A stretch of 55,998 bases of DNA from UBA9676 sp036522155 (GCA_036522155.1 DATDGI010000376.1:1-55998), one strand, 5' to 3'. Positions 24,792 to 33,153 are shown, counted from the first letter of the stretch. The notes: generated by a model not told the origin, from the letters alone. Program-made: numbers and translations.

Positions 24792-25352
24792 CTAGCCGGC
24801 ATTGGTGTAGGCGGCGCGCAGCCAGTCCGTCAGGTCCTGGTCGATGCCGGCGGCCGACGTCACCCGCACCCGGTGGGTGAACAGGGCGTTGAAGGTGCCT
24901 GACGGCTCCAGCCGGCCCGTGGGCGGCACTCCGGGCAGGATCAGGCCGAGGTCGATCCGGCCGGCGCCGCTCGGCTGGATCATGGCGAACTGCTTGCGCC
25001 GCCGCAGGCTCAGGTAGCCCTTCTTCGGCACCGTGTCCACGTCCGGGCCGAACCCGGTGATCACCGTCATCAGCTGGTCGTGCAGCGGCCGCAGCGGCGC
25101 CTTGGTCCCGGCGTAGAGCGCGTCCACCGGGTCGGCGGCCGGGGCCGGGGCCGCCGCTTCCCGGGACAGCAGCGAGATCCGGTGGGCGGCCCCGTGGGCC
25201 AGGCCATGCTCGGACTTGAGCATGGCGACCACCTCGGTGTGCTTGGTGAGGCCGCTGGCGGCGATCACGGCGAACCAGTCGGACATGGGCCGGCCGTAGC
25301 GGGCCTCGATGTTGCGGATCTGCGCGGCGATGCCGTCCTCGGCGGTGGCCAT
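24792..25352 (-). CDS. DUF4287/DUF5655 domain protein
   Basis: From ATG 25352 the 186-residue product has an N-terminal DUF4287-like helical module (RNIEARYGRPMSDWFAVIAA and HTEVVAMLKSEHGLAHG, about 10-55) and a C-terminal DUF5655-like domain (about 78-186, with PKKGYLSLRRRKQFAMI). The two domains often occur together in actinomycete proteins and resemble small transport- or nucleotide-associated folds, but no activity is known. The ORF continues upstream without a plausible start and is cut here at the family start. Confidence 0.85.
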   Translation of the reverse strand: MATAEDGIAAQIRNIEARYGRPMSDWFAVIAASGLTKHTEVVAMLKSEHGLAHGAAHRISLLSREAAAPAPAADPVDALYAGTKAPLRPLHDQLMTVITGFGPDVDTVPKKGYLSLRRRKQFAMIQPSGAGRIDLGLILPGVPPTGRLEPSGTFNALFTHRVRVTSAAGIDQDLTDWLRAAYTNAG

Positions 25353-25406
25353 CGGTGGTCCCTTCAGATCGGTGGCAGGCGCGGGCCCGAGAGTATCGTC
25401 CGAGGA

Positions 25407-26606
25407 ATGCACATCCGGGAAGTCGCGCAGCTTCTGCGGATGCGGCCGGTCGAGCTGGATCCGGTCACCCGGCGGCTCGCGCGCTGCCGCGACCTCGATG
25501 ACCTGCGCGAATGCAGCCGGCGGCTGACCCCGCGCCCGGTGTTCGATTACGTCGACGGGGGCGCCGACGACGAGCTGAGCATGGCCGCGAACCGGGCGGC
25601 GCTCACCCGGTGGCGGTTCATGCCCCGGGTGCTGGTCGATGTCTCCGCGCCGGACACCTCGGCCCAGGTGCTGGGCCAGACGCTGCCGCTGCCGCTGGTG
25701 CTCGCCCCGACCGGGTTCACCCGGATGGTGCATCCGGACGGGGAGGCCGGCGTGGCCCGGGTGGCGGCCCGGCATGGCCTGCCGTACACCCTGTCCACCA
25801 TGGCCACCACCTCGATCGAGGACCTCGCCGCCGCGGCCGGGCCGGACCGGTGGTTCCAGCTCTACCTGCTCAAGGACAGCGGGCTGAGCAACGAGCTGGT
25901 GGACCGGGCCGCCGCGTCCGGGTACCGGGTGCTGGTGGTGACGGTGGACACGGTGGTGTCCGGGCACCGTAGCCGGGATCTGCGCAACGGCCTGGTCATC
26001 CCGCCCGAGCTGACCGTGGGCAGCATCGCCAGCATCGCCACCCGGCCGGGTTACTGGCTGCGCATGCTGCGCAGCCCGGCCGTCGCCTTCGCCAATTTCG
26101 CGCAGGAGCGGTCGATGACCATTGGCGGCTCGATCTCCCGCTTCAGCACCGCCATCAGCTGGGACGACATCGCCGCGCTGCGCGAGCGCTGGCCGGGCAG
26201 GCTGGTCATCAAGGGACCGCTCGGCCCGGCCGACGCCCGCCGGGCCGCGCAGGCCGGTGCCGACGGCATTCAGCTGTCCAACCACGGCGGCCGTCAGCTC
26301 GACCGGGCCGTCGCACCGGCCGATCTCATCGCCGGGGCCCGGGAAGCCGCCGGGCCGGGCATGTGCATCCTGACCGACTCCGGTATCCGGCACGGGGCGG
26401 ATATCGCGACCGCGATCGCGCTGGGCGCCGACGCCGCCGCGATCGGACGGGCCTACCTGTATGGCCTGATGGCCGGGGGCGAGCGGGGTGTGGACAAGGC
26501 GCTGACCCTGCTGGCCAGCCAGTTCCGGCGCACCCTCCAGCTGCTGGGTGTCACGTCCGTGGCTGAGCTGAGCAAGCACGGCCAGGAACTGCTGACCCGG
26601 GACTGA
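25407..26606 (+). CDS. FMN-dependent alpha-hydroxy acid oxidase/dehydrogenase
   Basis: The 399-residue protein is a TIM-barrel flavoenzyme of the lactate/glycolate oxidase family. It shows VFDYVDGGADDE (about 44-55), LAPTGFTRMVHPDGE, the FMN/substrate box SNHGGRQLD with the catalytic His near 292, and a closing DSGIRHGADIATAIALGADA. It oxidises a 2-hydroxy acid such as L-lactate to the keto acid. TATCGT (25394-25399) ends 7 bases before the ATG and could be a -10 box for a leaderless message; GAGGA directly touches the ATG. Lactate 2-monooxygenase and MftD-like functions are alternatives. Confidence 0.88.
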   Translation: MHIREVAQLLRMRPVELDPVTRRLARCRDLDDLRECSRRLTPRPVFDYVDGGADDELSMAANRAALTRWRFMPRVLVDVSAPDTSAQVLGQTLPLPLVLAPTGFTRMVHPDGEAGVARVAARHGLPYTLSTMATTSIEDLAAAAGPDRWFQLYLLKDSGLSNELVDRAAASGYRVLVVTVDTVVSGHRSRDLRNGLVIPPELTVGSIASIATRPGYWLRMLRSPAVAFANFAQERSMTIGGSISRFSTAISWDDIAALRERWPGRLVIKGPLGPADARRAAQAGADGIQLSNHGGRQLDRAVAPADLIAGAREAAGPGMCILTDSGIRHGADIATAIALGADAAAIGRAYLYGLMAGGERGVDKALTLLASQFRRTLQLLGVTSVAELSKHGQELLTRD

Positions 26607-26638
26607 CGCTGGCCCCGGCACACTTCGCCGGCGGTGCC

Positions 26639-27049
26639 CTAGCCGGCGGCGGCCCGGGTCAGGGCGGCCCGGTCGCGCCGGATGGCCGCGCTGTAGGGCT
26701 CCAGGCCGAGCCGGGCGTAGAACGGCAGCAGACCGGGATCGCAGACCAGATCGATCATGTACAGGCCGGCCAGCCGGTCCAGCATCCGGCGCACCAGTTC
26801 GGTGCCGATCCCCTGGCCGCGCCACTCCGGCCGGACCTCCAGCAGCGGGATATAGGCGGCGAGCACGCCATCGGTTAGCGCGGTCACGAATCCGGCCACC
26901 GCGCCGCTGTCCTCCCGGGCCAGCACCACCTCGCCGCTGCCACGCAGGATCGCCAGATGCTGTTCCGGTGACGGTGCCACCGGCCAGCCGGTGAAGAAGC
27001 CAGCCAGGTCCGCCGGGGTCACCCCGGCCAGCGAGGATGTGTACCGCAT
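26639..27049 (-). CDS. GNAT family N-acetyltransferase
   Basis: The 136-residue product from ATG 27049 has the GNAT core: VAGFVTALTDG, then YIPLLEVRPEWRGQGIGTELVRRM (about 66-89), in which R/Q-x-x-G-x-G binds the pyrophosphate of acetyl-CoA, and a C-terminal LVCDPGLLPFYARLGL strand-loop. It should acetylate a small amine. The longer ORF upstream is a shadow of the neighbouring gene. Confidence 0.88.
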   Translation of the reverse strand: MRYTSSLAGVTPADLAGFFTGWPVAPSPEQHLAILRGSGEVVLAREDSGAVAGFVTALTDGVLAAYIPLLEVRPEWRGQGIGTELVRRMLDRLAGLYMIDLVCDPGLLPFYARLGLEPYSAAIRRDRAALTRAAAG

Positions 27050-27153
27050 GCCGACAGTGTGGCCGGCCCAGCGCGCGGTCGGCCGGTGCGGTGGGGCCGC
27101 ACGCACCGCCGTTTGGCATACGGGATGGGGTTTCCCGGCCTCAGGCCGCTGGT

Positions 27154-27522
27154 CTAGCGCCGGGCGGCGGGCATGCTGTGCGAGGCCGCGGTTGGGGTCA
27201 GGAACTCGACCGCGACCCCGTGGGCGGTGCACCGGAACAGCAGCTTGGTCAGCAGGCAGGCGGGACCGCCGCTGATCGAGCTCAGGCCTGAGATGATGAG
27301 TGCGTCGTGGCGGCCCGCGGTGATCGCGGTCACCAGTTTGTCCAGCGCGGGGCTCGCGCCCTGGGGCCGGCCCGGATCGTCCTCGTCGGCGTAGATCTGC
27401 GGCGCCGGCCAGCCGCGCCGGAGCGCCGCCTCGGCGAGGGCGTGCTGCCGCATCATCAGCGCGCCCACATCGGAGGCCGGGGTGCCGCAAATGTAGGCGG
27501 CCGGGCGCCGGGGCGGCCTCAT
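27154..27522 (-). CDS. Degenerate serine-recombinase catalytic-domain protein
   Basis: The 122-residue protein aligns by eye with the N-terminal catalytic domain of resolvase/invertase recombinases: AAYICGTPASD at strand 1, ALAEAALRRGWPAPQIYADED, SPALDKLVTAITAGRHDALIISGL, and a final HGVAVEFL strand. The catalytic Ser of the first block and the conserved Arg pair after the DALI strand are replaced (ICGTP and SSISG). No DNA-binding tail is present. It should be unable to recombine DNA. It could be a decayed remnant or a repurposed domain. Confidence 0.65.
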   Translation of the reverse strand: MRPPRRPAAYICGTPASDVGALMMRQHALAEAALRRGWPAPQIYADEDDPGRPQGASPALDKLVTAITAGRHDALIISGLSSISGGPACLLTKLLFRCTAHGVAVEFLTPTAASHSMPAARR

Positions 27523-27659
27523 GGCCAGCCCCCGGACGGCGGTTGGGCGGGGAACGGCGTCAGGACCGTGACGACCTCCTGCCAGTCGGTGCTCATCCGG
27601 ACACTAAGCAGGTCCGGCCGGCGCTGGCAATCGGGAGAACTCCCTAGTGCGCGGGGAGG

Positions 27660-29213
27660 TCAGTCCGGGCTGACGAGCCCGTGCTCCAGCGCGAACAAGG
27701 TCGCGCCCGCGCGGGTGGACACGCCGGTCTTCCCGTACACGCTCTGGATGTGGTGGTCGCAGGTCTTCGGGGAGATCCCGAGCCGCCGGGCGACCTGCTT
27801 GGTGGCCAGGCCGCGGGCGAGCAGGCTGAGCACCTCGCACTCGCGCTCGGACAGCCCGGCCGGCCGGTGCATCGGCCCGTGTGGCTGGCCGGCCGCGGTG
27901 AGCACCGCGTTCACCGCCTCCGACGGGAGCCGGCCGGCGTCCGCGTCCTGGCACAGTTCGGCCGCGGCCGCCGCCGGCGGCAGCGCGGGCCGGTGCGGGC
28001 GGGGTTCCCGCATGGCCTGGTAGCAATCCGCCGCCGCCAGCAGCCAGGACGTCAGCGGCAGGTCGCTGGCCCGGCAGCCCCGGTGATAGCCCGACCCATC
28101 GCCACGCTCACCATGCGACCCGGCCAGCCGGGCCAGCGGGCGCAGCCCGGCGGCGGCGTCCAGCACCCGCTCGCTATGGTAAGCGTGCAGCCGCACCTGC
28201 TCGCGCTCGTCCCGGGTCAGCGGGCCCGGCTTGGCCCAGACGCTGACCGGCACGGCCACCCGGCCGATGTCGTGGACCAGCGCTGCCCGCCCGAGCAGCA
28301 CCACGTCGGACGGGGCCAGCCCGGCTACCTGGGCGGACCGGCTGGCCAGGTCGGCCACGCCACGGGAGTGCCCGGCCGTCCACATGCTCTTGAGGTCGGC
28401 GAAGTCGGCCATGGCCGACAGGCAGGCGTCCAGCCGCTCGCCGTCCACCACCGGCCGCGGGCCGGGCTCCGCCGCCAGCGCCTCCTCCCAGACAGACGGC
28501 TCGCCCAGGCCGTCGAAGGCGTGCTCCCCGAGGTCGAGGAAGGCGCGCACGGCCAGCGGGTCCAGGCCCGAGCCCGCCCGCTGGGCCAGGATCTGGCCGG
28601 CCAGCCCGGTGCCGCCCTCCTGCCAGGCCATGTCCGCGTCCTGGGCCACCTGCATGATCCGTACCGCCAGTGGGATCTGGTCGCCGCGCAGGTCGCCCGG
28701 CAGGCCCTTGCCGTCCCAGCGCTCCCACAGATGTCGCAGCGCCTCCTGGACGTCGGCCGACAAACCCATCCGCGCGCCCAGCACCCGGGCCGCATCGCAA
28801 TGGCTGGCGGCCCATTTCCGGAACTCGGCCACGCCGCCGAACGCCGTTCTGGTCATCGCCGCGGCCCGGGCCAGCCGCGCCCGCCCGGGATGGGCCACCC
28901 GCATGGCGGTGCCGACCAGATCCAGCCGCGTCCCGAAGACGACCGCCATCATCTGCGGCCGGGCCGCCAGTTCGTCCCCGAAGAACGCGGCGTCGATCTC
29001 GCTTTCGGCCGTGCAGCCGGCGAAATGCATCAGGCCGGTGTAGAAGACGGTCACCTGATCGCTGTCGGGCAGGCCCATCGCCCGGGCGATCCGCAGCGCC
29101 AGCATGGCCGTGCGCAGCCCGTGCTCCAGTGGCTGGCCCATCGCCAGATCGGTGGCCAGGGACAGCGCCCCGGCCGCTTCTACCAGCCGTAACGGCCGGG
29201 CGGACTCAGTCAT
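27660..29213 (-). CDS. Tandem HD-domain signalling protein with LuxR-type HTH
   Basis: The 517-residue protein carries two HD-GYP-like halves and a LuxR output. The first (about 28-195) has LMHFAGC where HD is expected, and a WDGKGLPGDLRGDQIPL block. The second (about 275-415) keeps HD at 314-315 in VHDIGRVAVP and a GDGSGY loop. The C-terminal 65 residues are a GerE helix-turn-helix (LSERECEVLSLLARG). HD-GYP domains hydrolyse cyclic di-nucleotides; here the first looks degenerate and the second may be active. The design implies direct coupling of signal hydrolysis or sensing to promoter binding. It is followed by no close gene downstream. Confidence 0.85.
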   Translation of the reverse strand: MTESARPLRLVEAAGALSLATDLAMGQPLEHGLRTAMLALRIARAMGLPDSDQVTVFYTGLMHFAGCTAESEIDAAFFGDELAARPQMMAVVFGTRLDLVGTAMRVAHPGRARLARAAAMTRTAFGGVAEFRKWAASHCDAARVLGARMGLSADVQEALRHLWERWDGKGLPGDLRGDQIPLAVRIMQVAQDADMAWQEGGTGLAGQILAQRAGSGLDPLAVRAFLDLGEHAFDGLGEPSVWEEALAAEPGPRPVVDGERLDACLSAMADFADLKSMWTAGHSRGVADLASRSAQVAGLAPSDVVLLGRAALVHDIGRVAVPVSVWAKPGPLTRDEREQVRLHAYHSERVLDAAAGLRPLARLAGSHGERGDGSGYHRGCRASDLPLTSWLLAAADCYQAMREPRPHRPALPPAAAAAELCQDADAGRLPSEAVNAVLTAAGQPHGPMHRPAGLSERECEVLSLLARGLATKQVARRLGISPKTCDHHIQSVYGKTGVSTRAGATLFALEHGLVSPD

Positions 29214-29223
29214 CAGGCCAGTC

Positions 29224-29970
29224 TTACACGCGTGGCGGCGGTTGGTCGTCGACGGTGATGCCCAGGGTCGTGGCGAGCAGGCCGGCCATGGCGGCGAACT
29301 GGGCCGGCGTCACGACGATCCCGCGCAGCGAGCCGGGGTCGACGGTGATGCCCAGCTCCGCGCCGCGCAGATCGACGGTGTCCATGCTGGCCCTGATGAA
29401 GCTGGTGCTGGCCAGCCGGGAGCCGGGGAACGCGGCGCGGGTGAGGGTGGCACCGGTGAAGTCGACCTCGCGGAGCAGGCAGTTGTCGAACACGACATCG
29501 GTCAGGACGGCGCCCCGCAGGTTCACCGAATCCAGCTTGCAGCCGCGCAGCACCACGTTGCGCAACTGCGCGCCGAACGCTTCCGCACCGGCGATCGCGC
29601 TGCCGTCGATCTGCACGCCGGTCCAGGCCGACTCGGCCAGCCCGGTCGCGGTGAGCCGGACGTCGGCCAGCCAGACGTCGGTGAAGGCGGCCCGCCGTAG
29701 CTGCCCGCCGTGACAGGACACGTGCGTGAGCGCGCACTCCAGGAAGCGGCTGCCGGAGGCGTCCGGGCCGTCCAGGGTGAGCTGGTCAAAGTGGGCGCAG
29801 TCGTACTCCCCGCCGGGCAGCCAGCCGCCCCGGTGCGGCACCAGGGCCGCGGCGAAGGGCAGATCGGCCAGTTCCCGCCACTGACCGGCGGACGGCCGGT
29901 TCCGGGCGGACCGGTTCCGGGCGGGCGGCTGGCGCCGCGGCCCGGCCGGGCGGCTCACCGGCTGGCTCAT
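29224..29970 (-). CDS. Pentapeptide-repeat protein
   Basis: The 248-residue protein has a Pro/Arg-rich N-terminal 45 residues, then about 25 A(D/N)LXX-like repeats, for example SRFLECALTHVSCHGG, NLRGAVLTDVVFDNCLL and DLRGAELG, that form a right-handed beta-helix. Some members mimic DNA and protect gyrase from quinolones. The sequence has no clear sign of that function. Its start overlaps the DAHP synthase stop (ATGA), so it is coupled to it and is downstream in the same operon. A role linked to the shikimate enzyme is not obvious. Confidence 0.9.
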   Translation of the reverse strand: MSQPVSRPAGPRRQPPARNRSARNRPSAGQWRELADLPFAAALVPHRGGWLPGGEYDCAHFDQLTLDGPDASGSRFLECALTHVSCHGGQLRRAAFTDVWLADVRLTATGLAESAWTGVQIDGSAIAGAEAFGAQLRNVVLRGCKLDSVNLRGAVLTDVVFDNCLLREVDFTGATLTRAAFPGSRLASTSFIRASMDTVDLRGAELGITVDPGSLRGIVVTPAQFAAMAGLLATTLGITVDDQPPPRV

Positions 29971-31319
29971 CCGGGCGGCTCCCCGCCGGTGTGCTGCCGG
30001 TACATCCCGGCCACCAGGAACGCCAGGTCGAGGGACTGGCTGCGGTTCAGCCGGGGATCGCAGGCGGTCTCATACCGGTGCCGCAGGTCGCTTTCCGCGA
30101 TGTGCTGCCCGCCGCCGGTGCACTCGGTGACGTCGTCGCCGGTGAACTCGATGTGGATGCCACCCGGATGGGTGCCGAGTGCCCTGTGCACCTCGAAGAA
30201 GCCGGTGACCTCGTCGAGCACATCGTCGAAGTGCCTGGTCTTGTGCCCGCTGGCGGCGTCGGTGGTGTTGCCGTGCATGGGGTCGCAGACCCAGGCGACG
30301 CCCGCGCCGCTGGCCGCCACCTGCTGCACCAGCGGCGGCAGCGCGTCACGTACCCGGCGCGCGCCCATCCGGGCGATCAGGGTGAGCCGTCCCGGCTCGC
30401 GGTCCGGGTCGAGCGCGTCGATCAGCGCGAGCAGGTCGGCGGGGGTGGCGGACGGGCCGATCTTGACGGCCACCGGGTTGCTGATGCCACGAGCGAAGCC
30501 CACGTGGTCGCCGCCGGGCGCGCGGGTGCGCTCCCCGATCCACAGCAGGTGCGCGGAGAGGTCGTAGCGGCGCCCGGTGCGTGAGTCGGTCCTGGTCAGC
30601 GCCTGCTCATAGGGCAGCAGCAGGGCCTCGTGACTGGAGTAGAACTCCACCGCGCGGAACTCCTCCGGGTCCGCCCCGCAGGCATGCATGAACGCGATCG
30701 CCCGGTCGATCTCGTCCGCCAGCCGCTCGTAGCGCTGCCCGGCCGGGCTGCTGGCGACGAAGTCCTGGTTCCAGGCGTGGACCTGGCGGAGGTCGGCGTA
30801 CCCGCCGCTGGCGAAGGCCCGGCACAGGTTGAGCGTGGTCGCCGAGCAGTGGTACGCATCGAGCAGCCGGCCGGGGTCTGGCGTCCTCGCCGCCGCGGTG
30901 AACTCGATCCCGTTCACCGCGTCGCCCCGGTAGACCGGGAGCTCGACGCCGTCCCGCACCTCGGTCGCGGCCGACCGGGGCTTGGCGAACTGGCCCGCCA
31001 TCCGGCCCACCTTCACCACCGGCACGCTGGCCGCGTAGGTCAGCACGATCGCCATCTGCAGCAGCGTCCGCAGCTTCCCCCGGGTGCTGTCGGCGGTCGC
31101 GCCGGCGAACGTTTCGGCGCAGTCACCGCCCTGGAGCAGGAACGCCTCGCCCCGGGCCACCGCGGCCAGCCGGTCGCGGAGCTGATCGCACTCGCCCGCG
31201 AACACCAGCGGCGGCAGCTGCTCCAGGCGGCGCACCACCGCCCCGAGCCGGCCGGGGTCGGGCCATTCGGGCTGCTGAAGCGGCAGTGGGCGGCTGGCCT
31301 GCTGGCCGGACGTGATCAT
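29967..31319 (-). CDS. aroG: Class II 3-deoxy-7-phosphoheptulonate synthase
   Basis: The 450-residue enzyme is a type II DAHP synthase, which joins phosphoenolpyruvate and erythrose 4-phosphate as the first step of aromatic amino acid synthesis. It keeps the metal Cys67 in LLQGGDCAETF, RMAGQFAKPRS (about 110-120), NGIEFTAAARTPD, GERTRAPGGDHVGFARG, and CDPMHGNTT in the C-terminal half. TAGCCT ends 6 bases before the ATG at 31319, suggesting a leaderless message. Many actinomycetes have an additional copy next to antibiotic genes, but no such cluster is here, so this may be the housekeeping copy. Confidence 0.93.
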   Translation of the reverse strand: MITSGQQASRPLPLQQPEWPDPGRLGAVVRRLEQLPPLVFAGECDQLRDRLAAVARGEAFLLQGGDCAETFAGATADSTRGKLRTLLQMAIVLTYAASVPVVKVGRMAGQFAKPRSAATEVRDGVELPVYRGDAVNGIEFTAAARTPDPGRLLDAYHCSATTLNLCRAFASGGYADLRQVHAWNQDFVASSPAGQRYERLADEIDRAIAFMHACGADPEEFRAVEFYSSHEALLLPYEQALTRTDSRTGRRYDLSAHLLWIGERTRAPGGDHVGFARGISNPVAVKIGPSATPADLLALIDALDPDREPGRLTLIARMGARRVRDALPPLVQQVAASGAGVAWVCDPMHGNTTDAASGHKTRHFDDVLDEVTGFFEVHRALGTHPGGIHIEFTGDDVTECTGGGQHIAESDLRHRYETACDPRLNRSQSLDLAFLVAGMYRQHTGGEPPG

Positions 31320-31420
31320 TGGTTCAGGCTAACCGCCCGGCCGCGCCGGTGCGGGCGTAAGCCCGGGCGACCCGTCTCCCGGTGGGCTGAGCCGGCCGGG
31401 CGTCCGTAGGCTTGGATCTT

Positions 31421-32512
31421 GTGAGGCGCCGTCCCTGGTGGGCTGTCCCCTCCGGCGGTGCGCCGGTTCCTGCCGGGCGCCCCGGGCTGGCCGTGGCGCT
31501 CGGCCTGCCGCTGAGCCTGGTGCTGGGCCTGACCATGGCAGCGTGCGGCCCGGGCGTTCACCGGCCGCCGGGGCCGGCGCTGCCCGCGCACTGGGCCAGG
31601 TTCCGGCATCTCGCCGGGGTGGTGGATCTGGCGGGCCCAGGCGGCGATGGCTCGTTCGCCGTGGCCGCCGCCGGGCGCTTGTTCATTCTCAGCCGGGCGG
31701 GGGAGCTGCGGCCGTTCGCCCGGGGACAGGGGGGCTATGCCACCGCGCTCGGGCCCGAGCCCTACATCACGATGGCGGGCGGCGGCCCCGTGGCCGGGAG
31801 CAGCTGTTCCTTCGGCAATGGCACGATCTTCGCGCTGCAGCCCGGTGCCCACCCGGGCATCACCGTGATCGGCGCGAACGGCCTGGCCCGGCGCTTCGCG
31901 AGCCTACCGGCCGGGGACAGCCCGACCGGGATCGCCTTCGACACCACCGGGCGGTTCGGGCACCGGCTGCTGGTCACCGCCAGGAGCCACACCTCGGGGG
32001 CGGTGCTGGCGATCGGCTGCACCGGCGGGATCGGTACGGTCGCCGCCCATGTCCCGGTGGTGGAGGGCGGCATCGCGGTGGCGCCCATGTCGTTCGGCCG
32101 CTACGGCGGTGACCTGGTCGCGGCCAACGAGTCCAGCGGGCGCGTGTACGCCTTCGGCCCCGGCGGCGCCGTGGCCACGCTGGCGGTATCTGGCCTGCCG
32201 CACGGCGGCGACATCGGCGTCGAAAGCGCGGGCTTCGTGCCGCCGGGGTTCGGCGCAGGCAGCGACGCGTATCTCGCCGACCGGTATTCCCGGGGCAACC
32301 GGCACCCCGGGACGAACAGCATCCTGCGGCTGCCCGGTGCCGAGCTGATCAGGGCGGGTGTGCGCGCCGGGGATCTGCTGGTCGCGACGGAGGGAAGCGC
32401 CCGCACCATCGTGGTGCGCTGCGCCACCACCTGCACGGTGCGCTATATCGCCGACGGCCCCGCCATCACCCACGCCGAGGGCCACATCGTGTTCACCGGC
32501 CCAGCCGGGTAG
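31421..32512 (+). CDS. Secreted lipoprotein with beta-propeller-like repeats
   Basis: GTG 31421 gives a 363-residue protein with a long lipoprotein signal peptide ending in the lipobox LTMAAC near residue 42. The mature part has repeated short strand blocks (GGDGSFAVAAAGRLFIL, PTGIAFDTTGRFGHRLLVTA, YGGDLVAANESSGRVYAF) of the type in NHL/SMP-30-like propellers. The function is unknown. TTG 31412 gives a longer frame but lacks a binding site; TAGGCT lies 8 bases before GTG 31421. It is divergent from the DAHP synthase operon. Confidence 0.75.
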   Translation: MRRRPWWAVPSGGAPVPAGRPGLAVALGLPLSLVLGLTMAACGPGVHRPPGPALPAHWARFRHLAGVVDLAGPGGDGSFAVAAAGRLFILSRAGELRPFARGQGGYATALGPEPYITMAGGGPVAGSSCSFGNGTIFALQPGAHPGITVIGANGLARRFASLPAGDSPTGIAFDTTGRFGHRLLVTARSHTSGAVLAIGCTGGIGTVAAHVPVVEGGIAVAPMSFGRYGGDLVAANESSGRVYAFGPGGAVATLAVSGLPHGGDIGVESAGFVPPGFGAGSDAYLADRYSRGNRHPGTNSILRLPGAELIRAGVRAGDLLVATEGSARTIVVRCATTCTVRYIADGPAITHAEGHIVFTGPAG

Positions 32513-32529
32513 CGGCGCCCGGTCACGAA

Positions 32530-32544
32530 CCGTCACCCTGACGG
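32530..32544. promoter_or_regulatory. Palindrome resembling the core of the 66-bp element
   Basis: CCGTCA-CCC-TGACGG (32530-32544) is a perfect dyad with 6-bp arms. It repeats the half-sites of the palindrome inside the nearby 66-bp element, about 45 bases downstream (centre to centre). Two matching sites of this spacing could be bound on one face of the DNA by the same protein. Confidence 0.45.
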
Positions 32545-32561
32545 CACAGGCTGATGGACAG

Positions 32562-32657
32562 ATGCCTTCAAAGATCCGTCACCTGACCGATGTCTCTCAG
32601 TGCAATTTGCAGCAGCATTTTTCGTGCAAGGGGCGCACCTCAGCGCCGACAGGTTGA
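32562..32657 (+). CDS. Candidate leader peptide (31 residues)
   Basis: ATG 32562 opens a 31-codon frame ending at TGA 32655-32657. Its centre is the 66-bp element shared with the flavohemoglobin leader; in this frame the conserved part contains HLTDV, two Cys and three His. Six of the seven differences between the two copies fall at the third codon position. No good ribosome binding site is visible, and the second copy lacks an in-frame ATG, so translation is unproven. Confidence 0.35.
   Translation: MPSKIRHLTDVSQCNLQQHFSCKGRTSAPTG
32564..32629 (+). repeat. 66-bp dispersed element, copy 1
   Basis: This segment is 59/66 identical, without gaps, to the reverse complement of 46440-46505; the similarity ends sharply at both sides. 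Inside are the near-palindrome ATCCGTCACCTGACCGAT (32574-32591), with one arm mismatch, and TGCAATTTGCA (a perfect 5-1-5 dyad). It lies 107 bases upstream of the ATPase ATG, in the same orientation relative to that gene as copy 2 has to the flavohemoglobin. Confidence 0.9.
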
Positions 32658-32736
32658 CCGGGATCTCACCGGAGCGGCGGCGCGGAGTGATCCGCCCTCT
32701 CCCGGAGCAGTTCAGACCGGCTGGCAAGGACATCAG

Positions 32737-33153
32737 ATGAACACGTTGACACCGACCCGCCCGATCGTGCAACGCTCGCTGCGTATCCCGCTCGCCGTCA
32801 CCCCCGCGGCGGTGGCGGAAGCCCGCCGGCAGGTCCGGGCGGCCATCTGCGGCTGGGATGTCCCGGTCGACCCGTCGATCGCGGTCCTGCTCACCAGCGA
32901 ACTGGTGACCAACGCGATCAGCCACGAGCCAGGCGAGACCGTCCTGCTCGTCGTCACCTGCGCCGATGACGAGCTGTGCGTCTATGTCCACGACACCTCA
33001 TGCGCCGTGCCGGTCCCCGTGGAAGCGCCCGCGGAAGCGGAGGCCGGACGGGGCCTGATGCTGGTCGCCAAGCTGTCCACCCACTGGGGCTACTACCGGA
33101 CCCCTGCGGGCAAAGCGGTGTATTTCACGCTCGCGTTCCACGCCGATCCCTGA
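32737..33153 (+). CDS. RsbW-like anti-sigma/HATPase-domain protein
   Basis: From ATG 32737 (AAGGA upstream) the product has 138 residues and a Bergerat ATP-binding fold: LTSELVTNAISHEPG (about 50-64) is the N-box, VYVHDTSCAVPVP holds the G1 region with DTS where DxGxG is usual, and EAGRGLMLVAKLSTHWG (about 104-120) is the G2 box. Actinomycetes carry many such single-domain kinases that act as anti-sigma factors or phosphorylate an anti-sigma antagonist. No sigma factor or antagonist gene is adjacent. It is the gene downstream of 66-bp element copy 1. A strong terminator follows. Confidence 0.88.
   Translation: MNTLTPTRPIVQRSLRIPLAVTPAAVAEARRQVRAAICGWDVPVDPSIAVLLTSELVTNAISHEPGETVLLVVTCADDELCVYVHDTSCAVPVPVEAPAEAEAGRGLMLVAKLSTHWGYYRTPAGKAVYFTLAFHADP

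Noticed and set aside
31412..31420. TTG start for the propeller lipoprotein
   Set aside because: GTG 31421 is better placed after a -10-like TAGGCT; the three extra residues do not improve the signal peptide.
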